Below, piece after piece: positions 12,146 through 23,676 of a stretch of DNA of 64,000 nt. The stretch comes from Dactylis glomerata (taxonomy: Eukaryota; Streptophyta; Magnoliopsida; Poales; Poaceae), in NCBI GenBank assembly GCA_007115705.1, contig QXEO01000382.1:186001-250000 (forward strand), written 5' to 3'. A program made the position numbers and the translations under genes. Numbering within the stretch: position 1 is the first letter of the stretch; every line of letters starts with the position of its first letter. The notes beneath the pieces are model-generated. The model was not told where the DNA came from, made no database searches, and saw only the letters and a program-made list of their open reading frames with translations.

Positions 12146-12949
12146 TTTTTCTAGATAGAGTTCCATTGTGCCACCACCACCAGAAACCCCGATTCGGAAC
12201 TAGAAACTCTATTCTGGCACCCTGCCGGGACGGGGATTTGGAGGAGATCATCGCCATCATCATCACTGACGCCTCTCCATCAACCATCCATGATTCCCCC
12301 ATCCATGTGTGAGTAATTCCTGCTGTAGACCGAAGGGGATGGTAGGGATTGGATGAGATCATTCATGTAATTGCTATGAGATTGTTAGGGCATGGTGCCT
12401 AGTATCCATTGTTAGTACTTTTGACATTGTTGCAACTTGTTGTGCTTAATGGTTGTCAGTTTGGGCCCGAGTGCCATGGTCTGAGATTTGAACATGTTAT
12501 TGTTTCATGAAGATAATTATTGTTTGTGATCTTACCTGCAAGTTGTATACACATATCATTGTTCGGAACCCGAGGCCCCAAAGTGATAATAATTGGGATA
12601 ACCGGAGGGGATGGCTGTGATGTGAGGATCACGTGTGTTCACGGAGTGTTAATGCTTTGCTTCGGTGCTCTATTAAAAGGAGTGTCTTGATTACCAGTAG
12701 TTTCCCTTGAGGCCCCGCTGTAAACGGGCTGGTAGGATAGAAGATGTTGTGCAATTTTCTCATTGCGATCACGCACGACTATTTACGGAACACATGCCTA
12801 TGGTTACTTAGTACTAGGATCCTTTATCATCATTTATCTGCAATTGCCCATGTCTTAATTATTATATGAATTATCTTATCCATGCAACGTCCGTTCATCC
12901 ATCCCTATGCCTACAGTATTAAATCCTGCTGTTTACTATAGTTACTGCT
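12146..12949 (+). repeat. 3' LTR of element A, piece 2 of 3
   Basis: Resumes the LTR begun at 2834. It contains GGCACCCTGCCGGGACGGGGA (about 12218), also present in the LTRs of element C, and then a GTGAGTAATTCCTGC-type leader. It ends at 12949, where CTGCT marks the insertion of element B; CTGCT reappears at 29108. Confidence 0.75.
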
Positions 12950-15386
12950 TGTAACATCCCAATTTTTGGGAAAAGAATTTATAAAATTTGCACATAAAAT
13001 CATGCATCGTTTCATGCATTTCTCCACTTTGCATTTGCACACTTTTCAAAATTTTGCCTTGTTTTTAAACCAAAATCCTTCCATGTATTCAGACAGCAGA
13101 GGGAAAGATTCACAAGAATTCAAAAGTTGGCCAAATTCAAAACAGAGGTTTTGCAAAAGTTTTTCAAACCAAAAATCAAAAGAAAACAGAAAAGAAAAAG
13201 AAAAGAAAATAAGAAAGGAGAAGAAAGGCCGCGGGGGACCATTTTGGCCCAGCCTGAAAGGAGCCCACGGCCCAGCAAGGTTCCCACCCGAACCGTTTTT
13301 CTGCCCAGCCCTCCACCCGCTGACAAGCGGGGCCCGCTTGTCAGGTCATCCCCCAGCTCCAGCCAGGAGACCGGGGCTTACACGGCTGCACTGCCCGCCC
13401 TTCGATCGCCTCCATGCCTCCAACCCTACCCCCTTCTGCACGGAAACGCTGCCTATAAAAGCCCCAGCCGCACCTCCCTCGCGTCCCCTTTTCTCTCTCG
13501 CCCGAGATGCCTCCAGGAGGAATAGGTCTCTCATCGAAGTTTGCCTCACCTGCGACCGAGATTTGCCGATTCTGGTGAGAATCAGGTACCCCACCACCTC
13601 ACCCCGCTACTGGAACTCGTCTCGTGTCTGTGCGCATCTCCGTGACTTCTTCCCCGGTCTTTTTCTATAGCCAATCGAGCACGACAACGAAAGCCGAGGA
13701 TCACCGACTCCTACGCCGCCTCCAGCTGCGCTCTCCTCTCTCTCTAGGACAAGATCGACCGCACCGTTCACACCATCGATTTCGTCGTGTTCTCCTGCAC
13801 CCCGTCGTCCACTCCATCATCGCCGAGGAGCTCCAGAACGTCGCCGCCCTCACCGGAGAAGTCACCGAAACCCTAGATCGGCGGTGAGTTTCTTCTCTCC
13901 TTCTCTCTCTCTGCCATCCGATTGAGATCTAACGGTCCGAACAGACCCACTTAGCGAAGAGGTACCGAGCAATCAGATCCGCCCATTTCCCTTTAGATCC
14001 AATGGCACCTGAGCGTGATCCGGTCGAACCGGTACCGTCCAATAGGGACACGCCAAGTGTCGTGCCCTGGTTAAAACCTGATCTGTTTTTGTTTTAATTT
14101 CCCTGAATATGCTTTAAACTTCAAAAATTCATATCTCAAGTTCTATATGTCCAAATTTAGTAAACTTTGTGCCCATGGATTCATAAAAATGTGTAGAATC
14201 TATTTCCAGCATCAAAATATCCTATAGTATCTGTTTTATTCGGTGAATTACTGCAAGCTTATTTAGGTGTTTTTGCTATTAAAAATAGTTGTAAAATTTA
14301 TTTTACAGTAAATCCTTTTGGTTTAGGTCCCTCTAATATTCCTTAGTACTGTAGCATGACCAGATTATTTTTGGTAACTTTTATATTACTTTTGTAACTT
14401 TAGTTTGTGTATTTGTTCTATTTGTGTGGTGAAGATAATTAGAGCTTTATAAATTAACTCTAAAACTTTGATCATGTCATCATGCATATAGTTAGCAACC
14501 AGAGAACATGAGATTGGAGACGTTCAAGTCGTGAAGCTTCCAGTGCAACCACATGACATATGGGCTCTGTCTTGGTCAACTAAGCTGCAAGAACTCAAGC
14601 CAGGCGGACAGAGGGTGGTAGATGTTGGTAGGATAGAGCACGTCCGTTTGGTCTGAGGGAATGCTTCTGAAAGGCCTTGTCTTAGTTTTCACTTGGCCAT
14701 TTGAGGCAAAATGAGTCTCATGGCAAAACGGGTTAACTAAGTCTTGTGGGAAAAGTGAACCACCTCTGCAGAGTGTTTAGAACTAAGTACTTAGCCATGT
14801 CCCCGGTTACGGATAATTTTGAGTGACATGATATTGAAGCTGTTCAAGAATCTCCTCACCACAATTTCTCTAAGTTAAAACTTAATGGGTGAACTTGGGT
14901 AGTAAAAGGTCCTTCTAGACAAAATTTTGCTAAGGAAAATTTGAGTTTTACGAAGATAGGGAAAAGCTTGCTTTTGCTAAGTTAAACTCCACCTGGCCAA
15001 AAAGCATATACGTGTAGGTGCCATTGAGTCCACCAAAGTGACATTTGCCAATACATTCAAAGTATTGACCCTCCGTGGCTGCAACGTATCATGTTGTAGG
15101 TGGCTACTAAGAAGATTGAAGGATGTTGCGCTACCGTCATGAGTCTTCGTCCAACATGTCTGCCTGCGGAGCTTGAAGAAAAGAAGACTTGAAGTTATTT
15201 TACTTAATCATTTTCTAGAGTTGTAATAGGTTTGTGGCTTTGTGCCTTATTGAGTTGTAAAAGACTATGTTATTTGTGGATCAAACGTTGTAATAAAGAC
15301 CTTTGTATTCTTGGTACTTCATCTTGTAACTATGTGTGCTAGCAGTCGATCCGGGACTAGCACAACTAAAGCATAGGTATGCTACA
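12950..15386 (+). repeat. Element B 5' LTR
   Basis: 2437 bp. A GC-rich block at about 13230-13900 contains a promoter box CCTATAAAAGCCCC near 13452 and a CT-rich leader. Open frames such as 12966-13670 are present in both LTRs and look non-coding. Confidence 0.85.
13452..13462 (+). promoter_or_regulatory. LTR promoter TATA box (element B)
   Basis: CTATAAAAGCC in a GC-rich context inside the 5' LTR; the 3' LTR has the same box near 27170. A TCTCTCTCGCCCGAG leader follows. Confidence 0.55.
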
Positions 15387-15388
15387 GA

Positions 15389-15400
15389 TGGTATCAGAGC
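15389..15400 (+). other. Primer binding site of element B (initiator tRNA-Met)
   Basis: TGGTATCAGAGC, two bases after the LTR end GCTACA. Confidence 0.8.
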
Positions 15401-15598
15401 AAAGTGTTGCCCTTAGGTTCGTGACCCTAGGATTGGACGAAAACATTTAGGAAAATTTAGGAGTTGTCTTGTTTCTCTTTGTTGCTAACACTTAGAAATA
15501 GTTTGTTTTCTAAGTTAGAAAAATCTCTTTAACTCTTTCAGCGCTTTTTCTAAGTCCCCTTCTCCTTTAACTTACTAACTTAATGTTCCAACATAAAG

Positions 15599-16398
15599 AT
15601 GTCAACCCTCTGCATCTCCAAGCCCGACAACTTCAAGAACTATAGCTTCGGAGAGCGCCTCATCGACATCGTCACTGCCCTGTCCCTGCCTACCCCGTTC
15701 ATCAGAGGGAGCAAGATGACCAAGTTTCACAAGAAGGGCGTCTGGGTCATCCACATCACACAGCCAGGACGCGAGATAGAGCCAAAGACTGAAAATATCA
15801 AGTTCAAGACTTTCCACACCAACAAGAAGATAGGCGCCCAACTCCTCATGCAAGAACTGATAGCATGCCTCTGTGGACGACACTTCTCCGAGCTTCAGAA
15901 CCACTACTCCCACCTCTACGACCGATGTAACAAGAAGGACATGGCCATCGTGCTACCTAACAATGAGCAAGACCCCATGCGCATTCACCTCGCCGAGTCA
16001 GAGTACCTTGTTAGTGACGCTGAGGTTGAGAGGTACAACGAGATGTTTAACAACGATGAGTTGCGTGCCCAGCTTGTCGAGAAGGACAAGCAACACCTGG
16101 AGCAGGAGAAGAAGATCAAGGAGATGGAGGAGAAGTTCGAGACTCAAGAGAAGCAGCGGAAGAGCCAAGAGAAGAGGATCCAAGCTAGGAACAAAGATGT
16201 TAGAGAGCTGAAACAGAAATTAGAGTGCAACGACTTTGAGCTTGAAGCGGACCATGATTTATCGAGAAACTACGTGCCGACAAGAGGAAGCTTCAAGAGA
16301 AGATCGACACCCTAACTAAAGAATTGCAAGACTACAAGAGACTACTCAAGGAGAATGGCTTCGATGTTGAGGAGGAGGAAGTCATCATGGAAGAATAG
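15599..16398 (+). pseudogene. Extra coiled-coil ORF upstream of gag in element B (one frameshift)
   Basis: The frame opened at 15599 reads 238 codons; a one-base shift near 16258 makes it run off, while the neighbouring frame continues to a stop at 16398, giving an original length of about 266 residues. The first ~150 residues are of mixed character. The second half (from about residue 150) is a long, highly charged K/E-rich helix typical of a coiled coil and ends in an acidic tail. It lies between the primer site and gag and is not gag itself, since gag starts separately at 16680. I do not recognise a characterised family; the position suggests an accessory structural protein of the element. 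Confidence 0.6.
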
Positions 16399-16679
16399 AG
16401 TAGTTAGATAGACCACCACACTTTATCTTTGAGTTTGCATTTTTGCCCGTGACCGCTTGTGGTATGGCATTAGACATTGTATCCCCTTTAGACTTAAACA
16501 TTTGCGTACCTTCAAACTATTTGTGAGATGGTTATTGTGTGCTTGGTTTAAAAGTTCTTCTATGCTTGTGTGTTTATGTGTGTGTGTTCTTTTAAGGATT
16601 GTTTTTGCATATGGGTAGGAAACTTTATTCCCTTAGACTCTTTCTCTAATTCTAACCTCACCTATTTCAAACCCAACAG

Positions 16680-16914
16680 ATGCCTCCTCATCGCGCTCCT
16701 GAGGAACAGATGCAGCAGATGATGGAAGCCCAGGCTCAACTCATGCAAGTCATGACTCAGTTTCTGGCCAATGCTAACAACAACAATAACAACAACAACA
16801 ACCCTCCACCGCCACCACCTCCCCATCAGGTCGACATGCTTACAAGGTTCCTAAGGCTACGTCCTGCCAAGTTTTCTCATGCTGCTGAACCACTTGAAGC
16901 CATGGATTGGCTCC
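16680..16914 (+). pseudogene. Gag of element B, 5' part (interrupted by element C)
   Basis: Starts MPPHRAPEEQMQQ, a Gln/Met-rich N-terminus followed by a poly-Asn and poly-Pro linker, then LRPAKFSHAAEPLEAMDWL, typical of the start of the retrotransposon gag capsid domain. At 16914 the frame enters the LTR of element C. Removing element C and one copy of GCTCC restores continuity with 25250. Confidence 0.8.
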
Positions 16915-18482
16915 TGATATGTCTCAAACGTATCTATAATTTTTGATGCTCCATGCTTATTTTTACACCATTTGCCTATTGTTTTGTTACACTTAGTGGC
17001 ACTTTTATGCATTTTCCGGAACTAACCTATTAACGAGTTGCCACAGTGCCATTTCCCTGTTTTCTGCTGTTTTTATGTTCTAGAGTGATACACAGGAAAT
17101 ATTCTTGGAATTGGACGAAACAAAAGCCAGAAGTCTTATTTTTCCCGGGAGCATCCAGACATCCGAAAGAGAGCCGGAGAGGGGCCAGGGCCCGCCCTCA
17201 CACTAGGGTGGCGCGGCCCAGGCCCTGGCCGCGCCACCCCTATATGAGGAGCCCCTGGCTGCCCTCTCGCGACACCCCTTCGCCTATATAAAGCCTCGGG
17301 ACAGAAAACCCTAGAGGATTCGGCAATTTTCCAGAAGCAGTTCCGCAGCTCCGCCGCCATCGTCGACGAATTTCGGGGGACAGAAGTCTCTGTTCTGGCA
17401 CCCTCCCGGGATGGGGAAGTGCCCCCGGAGCCATCTCCATCGGTCTCCATCGCCATCTCCGCCGTCTCCATCGACCTCACCGCCATCTCCATCAACCTTG
17501 CTGTCTCCTATGATGAGGAGGGAGTAGTTCATCCCTGGGGCTGAGGGCTCTACCGGTAGCTATGTGGTTCACCTCTCTCTCCCATGATGTGATCTTTATG
17601 TGATCGCGAGCTTTGTATCATGTTGAACAAGTAGATGTTATTATTCAGATATTATGCTACTCCTATGCTTAATTATTATAGTGTACTCTAGTGGTGATTA
17701 TTAAAGTAATCTATTCCTCCTGCCATGGTGCAATGGTGACAGTGCGTGCATCGTGGTGGTACTTGGTTTAGGCTATGATCGTGATCTCTTGTGGATTATG
17801 AGAGTAATTATTACTATGATAGTATTGAGTGATCTATTCCTCCTTTCATGGTGTAATGTTGACAGTGTGTGCACCGTGTTAGTACTTGGTCTAAGTTGCA
17901 ATGATTTCTATCTTGAATTGTGATTTGATTTGGATGTCTCTATGAGTGGTGTTTGTCAAGTACTTGATGAACTTTAAGGGGTGCTTCCGTAGCCACTACG
18001 CAATGATTAGTGTTATTCAATAGGAGAGTAATTCAGAGTACCATATTGGAGAGAAGTTGTTTATTTGTTCATTCATGTTATATTGTTGGGAGTGTGTCCA
18101 CTAGTGAAAGTATGATCCCTAGGCCTTGTTTCCAAGCATTGCACACCGTTTACTTGCTATTTTGTTACTTGTTTGCTCGCAGCGATATTTATTTCATACC
18201 ACGTTTGCTACTTATAATCATCACTACCGCTTGTATTTTACTATCTCTTCGCCGAACTAGTGCACCTATACATCTGACAAGTGTATTGGGTGTGTTGGGG
18301 ACACAAGAGACTTTCTGTATCGTAATTGCAGGGTTGCTTGAGAGGGATAGCTTTGACCTCTAACCTCCCTGAGTTCGATAAATCTTGGGTGATCCACTTA
18401 AGGGAAACTTGCTGCTGTTCTACAAACCTCTGCACTTGGAGGCCCAACACGTGTCTACAACAATAGAAGTGCATAGACATCA
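16915..18482 (+). repeat. Element C 5' LTR
   Basis: 1568 bp. A GC-rich segment with CGCCTATATAAAGCC (TATA box near 17283) marks the promoter. The first six bases read TGATAT rather than the TGATAC of the 3' LTR. Confidence 0.9.
17283..17293 (+). promoter_or_regulatory. LTR promoter TATA box (element C)
   Basis: CTATATAAAGC inside the 5' LTR, with an identical copy near 24046 in the 3' LTR; a GC-rich upstream block and an AAAACCCTAGAGG leader surround it. Confidence 0.6.
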
Positions 18483-18492
18483 AGCTTTTTTC

Positions 18493-18510
18493 TGGCGCCG
18501 TTGCCGGGGA
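18493..18510 (+). other. Primer binding site of element C (tRNA-Asp)
   Basis: TGGCGCCGTTGCCGGGGA is complementary over 18 bases to the 3' end of plant tRNA-Asp. It starts ten bases after the LTR end. Confidence 0.85.
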
Positions 18511-18622
18511 GGTAAGGTAAAAGGTACTCGCATCCTCCTGTGTGAGTGCTCGAAGTTATTTCCTTTAGATTCTGGAATTATATCTTTTTGTTTCTTGTTT
18601 TTATTTTCACTAGTTAGGCTTA

Positions 18623-21094
18623 ATGGAAAACAAAGAGTTCTGTAGTCTTTTTCCTGAGTTTAGATATGAAGTGTTTGAAGAGAAAATTGAAAAACCTTTG
18701 GAACTTATTTTGCATAGCAATGTTATTAGTACGAATGCTTTGAATACTGTTAATGCTAATGCTATAGAAAAGTCTAAGCTTGGGGAAGCTGGTTTTGTTA
18801 AGTATGATATTTTTAGTCCCCCAGCTTTAGTGGAGAAGGTCTGTTCTGATAATATTTTATCTCCCATATGTGATGTTTCTAATGATGCTTGTGCTCCTCA
18901 TCCTTTTAAAATACCTACAAAGATTGTTGAACGTATTAGGGATAACTGCTATTTAGGAGATGGAACTGTCCATCCTGGTGATAATTTGCTTTTTATACAT
19001 GAATTATGCGAGTTGTTCCAGTGTGCAGGTATTTCAATGAACCAAGTTAAGAAGAAGCTATTCTCTTTATCACTGAAAGGCAGAGCTGAGGAATGGTATC
19101 GGCTGCTTGAAGATGGTCCATCTATTGCATGGGAGGAAATTGTACCTCTCTTTTATTCTAAATTCTATCCACCAAGTGAGATTCATAAAGATCGTAATCA
19201 GATATATAATTTTTGGCCTCATGAGGGAGAAAGCATTGCCCAAGCGTGGGGAAGATTGAAGTTACTAATGCATAAATGTCCTATTCATGATCTTCCCCGT
19301 AATATTGTTATTAATAATTTTTATGCAAGGCTTTCAGGATATTACAAGGATTATCTAGATGCATGCTTTGATGGGTCTTTCACAAGCAAGGATGTCGACA
19401 CCAAGTGGGGTCTGCTTGAAACAATTCAAAACAATATTGAAGGTTGGGATAGCGACAAAGGTAAAGGATCAGGTATGAATTATGAGTTTGATTGCATTAA
19501 GTCTTTTGCTGAAACTACTGATTTTCAAGAGCTTAGTGCTAAATATGGTCTTGATCCTCAAATTATGGTTGATTGCTTTAAAGCCTTTGCTTCCCATATG
19601 AACGTTCCTAAAGGAAATGGGGACGTGTATCATGAACCTTTTAAGGACACTTGCATAGAAAGTGATATTGTTATTGATGATTCTAATAAACATGCTCAAA
19701 CTTCTATTAGTCCTATTTCTTATAAGCATGTTAATTTTTGTGGAGTACATAGACCTTGTGAACAGAGTTACAACAAGGATGATTATTGCATCACCCACGC
19801 AAATGAAGAAACCAGCATGTGGCTCAAGGATCTAGATGTGCTTGGTGAATGGGTTTGTGAGCTTTATCCTTTTCTTTGTGAATTTTGCGGTGAAAAAGGT
19901 CACTTTAATTTTCAATGCCCAATTAATCGAACGAGTACCGCAGATTTGTATTGTGATGATAAGATTACTCTCAATCAGCATGATGAGCTTACTTTGTTTT
20001 TGAATTGTGAAGAGATATCTAGAAAGCTTTCTTTGGTTGACATGAATGATGTTGATATTAATAGCACCCTTCTTGGTTGTCATCTCTATTGTGCTAAAGA
20101 TTGCCTCGCAAATACTTACTTACAAGATCTTATTAAACATGATGATTTGCCAAGCTATGATAGGACTAATAGATGTTTTGATCTTATTAATAGAGAGGAG
20201 GAATCCTCCAAAGTTTCTTCTGTTGTTTCTGTCAGCAAGCCAGAATATGTGGAGAAGATGCCCTTCAAGTCTCTCCCTCCTAAAGGAGAGAGTAAGAAGA
20301 GTAAGAAGAAGAAGAAGAAGAAGAAGAGGAGTAAGAGGCGAGAGGACACAGTATCTTCCCCTAAGCGTTATGATCCTGCTATAGATTATGATAATTCTGA
20401 TTGGGATAATGTTCCTATGCCTATTACTTATGTTAGTGATCATGATTGGGAAAAGCACTCTACTTTTGATATTGAAAATCTTTTTGGTACCAATTCTAAG
20501 GTTAATAATTGTTGTACCATTAGTGTTATCCATGTTCCTTCTTATGATGATATGTTTGATGAGTATGCTTTGCGACATAGTAGTTCTCTAGCTTGTGATG
20601 ATGGGTATAATATTTGCAGTTCACCTACTTTTGAGGAGAAAATTAGTTATGATTACAATATGCCTCCTGTTTTTGATGATTATGGTGATGAGAATAATTA
20701 TTCTGTTGAATCTGCTCCTACTACTATTGTTCATGTAGGGAGTATTAATCCTTGTATGCATGTGGCTCATGATAGGGATGCTTTATGTGATAGTTATATT
20801 GTTAGTTCTATTCATGATGCTACTGAAAGTTATTATGAGAGAGGGAAACATGGTTTGATGGATCTCAACAATATTGAGTTTCCCCTCTTTGTGTTACAAT
20901 TCTTGAAGTTGTACTTGTTTTGCCTTCCTATGCTTTTTGCTTTGCGCTTTTATGACTTGTCTCTTTACAAGACTATTTTTCATAGGAAGTGGTTTAGATT
21001 TAAATGTGTTCCATACTTGCTTTTTGATGCTCTCTATTGCTTTAAGTTCCTATATGGCGCATTTTCCTCAAGCTCTTATATGGCGCCCACATGA
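18623..21094 (+). CDS. Gag-like polyprotein of element C with hydrophobic C-terminus
   Basis: 823 codons, uninterrupted. Residues about 95-290 resemble the plant retrotransposon gag capsid domain (KLFSLSLKGRAEEWYRLL and YPPSEIHKDRNQIYNF motifs). A CCHC zinc knuckle CEFCGEKGHFNFQCP lies near residue 420. A strongly basic stretch (residues about 560-575) could be a nuclear localisation or RNA-binding patch. The last ~75 residues contain two hydrophobic segments (about 755-775 and 790-810) that look membrane-seeking, unusual for a gag. It lies directly after the tRNA-Asp site and is followed by non-coding sequence, so the element relies on foreign polymerase. The start is the first ATG after the leader. 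Confidence 0.8.
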   Translation: MENKEFCSLFPEFRYEVFEEKIEKPLELILHSNVISTNALNTVNANAIEKSKLGEAGFVKYDIFSPPALVEKVCSDNILSPICDVSNDACAPHPFKIPTKIVERIRDNCYLGDGTVHPGDNLLFIHELCELFQCAGISMNQVKKKLFSLSLKGRAEEWYRLLEDGPSIAWEEIVPLFYSKFYPPSEIHKDRNQIYNFWPHEGESIAQAWGRLKLLMHKCPIHDLPRNIVINNFYARLSGYYKDYLDACFDGSFTSKDVDTKWGLLETIQNNIEGWDSDKGKGSGMNYEFDCIKSFAETTDFQELSAKYGLDPQIMVDCFKAFASHMNVPKGNGDVYHEPFKDTCIESDIVIDDSNKHAQTSISPISYKHVNFCGVHRPCEQSYNKDDYCITHANEETSMWLKDLDVLGEWVCELYPFLCEFCGEKGHFNFQCPINRTSTADLYCDDKITLNQHDELTLFLNCEEISRKLSLVDMNDVDINSTLLGCHLYCAKDCLANTYLQDLIKHDDLPSYDRTNRCFDLINREEESSKVSSVVSVSKPEYVEKMPFKSLPPKGESKKSKKKKKKKKRSKRREDTVSSPKRYDPAIDYDNSDWDNVPMPITYVSDHDWEKHSTFDIENLFGTNSKVNNCCTISVIHVPSYDDMFDEYALRHSSSLACDDGYNICSSPTFEEKISYDYNMPPVFDDYGDENNYSVESAPTTIVHVGSINPCMHVAHDRDALCDSYIVSSIHDATESYYERGKHGLMDLNNIEFPLFVLQFLKLYLFCLPMLFALRFYDLSLYKTIFHRKWFRFKCVPYLLFDALYCFKFLYGAFSSSSYMAPT

Positions 21095-23676
21095 GCATCT
21101 TTGCAAATTACTGCGCCTAGCTCAAAGGCGTTAAAGAAAAGCACTCTTGGGAGATAACCCATTGTTTTTTTCAGTACTTTTTCTTTTATTTGAGTCTTGG
21201 AAGTTATTACTACTGTAATAACCGCTCCTTATCCTTTTTATTTCATTGTTGTGCCAAGGGAAGCCTCTAATTTGAGTGAGGTAAGATTTGGGGATGTTGC
21301 TGTCCTGAAACTGTTTTCGGTGCTGCACCGTAAAAATTCGTGAAAATTCTCTGTATATCTTTTGGACCTGAAATTTCTTGTGAATATGCCCCAGGTTATT
21401 TCCAAACTTTTCTTAGTTGAACACTTTTTGATTTGAGCAACAGAAAATCCCTCAAAAATTCGACCTTTGTCAGCTGTTCAGTTTTGACAGATTTCTGCCA
21501 ATATTTGTGTTTGCCACTTTATCGCTTTCTTTTGAGTTCTTTTAATCATGGAACTTTTGGGAAAGTTGCTACAGTAGTATATGCTATATATGTGGTGGTT
21601 TTAGGTTGAAACCTAAAGCAAAAAGAGGTTGATTCTATGTTATGCTTACACTAATGTTGCTAATAGATTTGTGTTTAGGTTTGTATGAAGGAAGTTTTCA
21701 AGTGTAGGGATTGGAGAATGATGAGATGAGTTGAAGAATGGACAAAAGCTCAAGCTTGGGGATGCCCATGCATCACCCCAAGAAATATCCAAGAAGTACA
21801 AGCGTCAAAGCTTGGGGATGCCCCCGAGGCACCCCTTCTTCATTGGCAAAAATCAGGTCACCTTTCAAGACGCTATATTTTTATTGCTTCATGCACTATG
21901 TGTTTTTCTTGGAGCGTCAGTTGTTTTAGTTTTCTTAGTTGTTTTAGTTTGTTTGTTTGCTGCAATAAATGGTTAGATCACATCATGTTTCTTTTGGAGG
22001 AGATGAACTCGTTTTCATTTGCAAAGAACACTCTGTTTTTCATTCTTACAATTTCACCGAGTGTTCTTCTTTTTCCGCTACTGCTTTTGGTTTTCGTTTT
22101 TGCCTTGATTTGCATTCAGACCTTGTCATATCTTTTCATCAAGGTGTATTTTTGCCTCTGATCTTTATTGGTTTTCATCAAAAGAGGTGTTTATAAAAAT
22201 TTCAAATGGTGTTGGAAAAGAGAAAAAGCTTTGTGCAAAATAGTGGTACAAGAAGGAGCTTGTGTAGACTGCGGCTTAGGCTTTTTCATGTCATGCTTGA
22301 TGTCTTTTTGATAGTATGCTTAGTGGTTTTGCTGTAGCATGACTTGTCTCAAATAACTGAGATTGCTTAATGAGCCTTTGAAAAAATCATGCGTTGTTTT
22401 TATTGGATGGAAGCATTATTTTGGTTTTCTCCTTGATGCTTTATTTGGGTTGACTTGGCGCATGCTCACACATGTTAGACTCTTACAAAGTCGCCAATAG
22501 CCTTCATGATCATTTAGTTTTTGACTTTTGATGCCATCTTATGCTTCTTTTAATGTCGCTTTGTCGCTTTGCATGATTATGGCCGTTATTGCTCTCTTAG
22601 TTGGTCGCTCCCAGTCTTTTGCTAGCCCTCATTTTGTACTGAGTATGAGCTCTACTCGTGCATCCAACTCCTAAAAACCAAGTTTGCCATTGTGTCCACT
22701 ATAAATTCCTATGCATGGTATTTGTAAGCCATTCCAAAGTAAATTTTTATGTGCTACCTTTCAAAACTTTCAACTACTTCTCGTTTTGTGACACTGTTTT
22801 CAGCTCATGGGGATGTAGTGGTCGGATTTGCTATCTTCCATATTGCTTATTCCAAAAAGAAAAAAAAAGAGAAAAAAAGAAAGAAAAAGGCACTCCTCCA
22901 AAGAATGTGAATGTTGGTGGGCACCCGATAGAATCGGTTAGCCATGGTATGTGAAAGGAAAAAGGTGGGGAGGAGTGCCAAGCTTTATAAAAAGAGCACA
23001 AAAGTGCCAATCTCTCTCTCAAAAACTTGCTTCATTTTTGTATGGAAGATAGTAAGAACCCCATTGTCAGTCGTTGACAAAGACAACCACCTCTCAAAAT
23101 CAAGTTTTATCTCTCTGTTTTACAAATGAAAAGCTCTAGCACATGTTTAATCACTGCTTCCCTCTGCGAAGGGCCTTTCTTTTACTTTTATGTTGAGTCA
23201 CCACCTTCTTTCTTTATGCACCATTAAGAGAGCATAGTTGTCATTCTTAGTGTAATATGCATTGTCCCAAAGTTCATTGATTGATTCATATTGTTGGTTT
23301 CACTTGTTCTTAAATTATTTGTATCTAGTCGCCCTCTTAAACTTGAAGGTGTCCTATGCATTTATGTTTTGCTCTCTTTGAAGGACAAGCTGAAAACCAT
23401 TTGTATGTTTTTCCTTATGATTTGAACACACATTTGACTTTTATTGTTTCATTTTCATGATCTTTTGTTTGTGTTCATTTGCATGTTTACAACATGGTTG
23501 CTAAGTATCTATTGTCAAGATTATATCTTCATGCCCATGTTTTAAGTTCTTTTGATCCCAGCTCATAATGCTTACAAATATGATCAAGATTGTGTAGGTG
23601 CATGTCACCTCAAAAATTATTTCTTTTGTTATCACTTACCTACTCGAGGACGAGCAGGAGTTAAGCTTGGGGATGC
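21095..23676 (+). other. Element C 3' internal non-coding region
   Basis: 2.6 kb without a credible gene. It contains two internal copies of a polypurine-like motif, AGCTTGGGGATGCCC near 21752 and 21809, and the true polypurine tract (TTAAGCTTGGGGATGC, 23661-23676). Bases about 22440-23220 are conserved with element A at 1570-2390. Confidence 0.65.

Noticed and set aside
12966..13670. 234-codon open frame (copy at 26682-27413)
   Set aside because: Part of the LTR of element B, crossing the TATA box and leader; low-complexity Lys/Pro-rich translation and no family.
18493..18510. tRNA-like sequence
   Set aside because: Only the 18-base complement of a tRNA-Asp 3' end next to an LTR: a primer site, not a tRNA gene.
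20120..20578. Minus-strand frames with Leu runs opposite the gag of element C
   Set aside because: Antisense of the poly-Lys stretch in an uninterrupted 823-codon gag frame.
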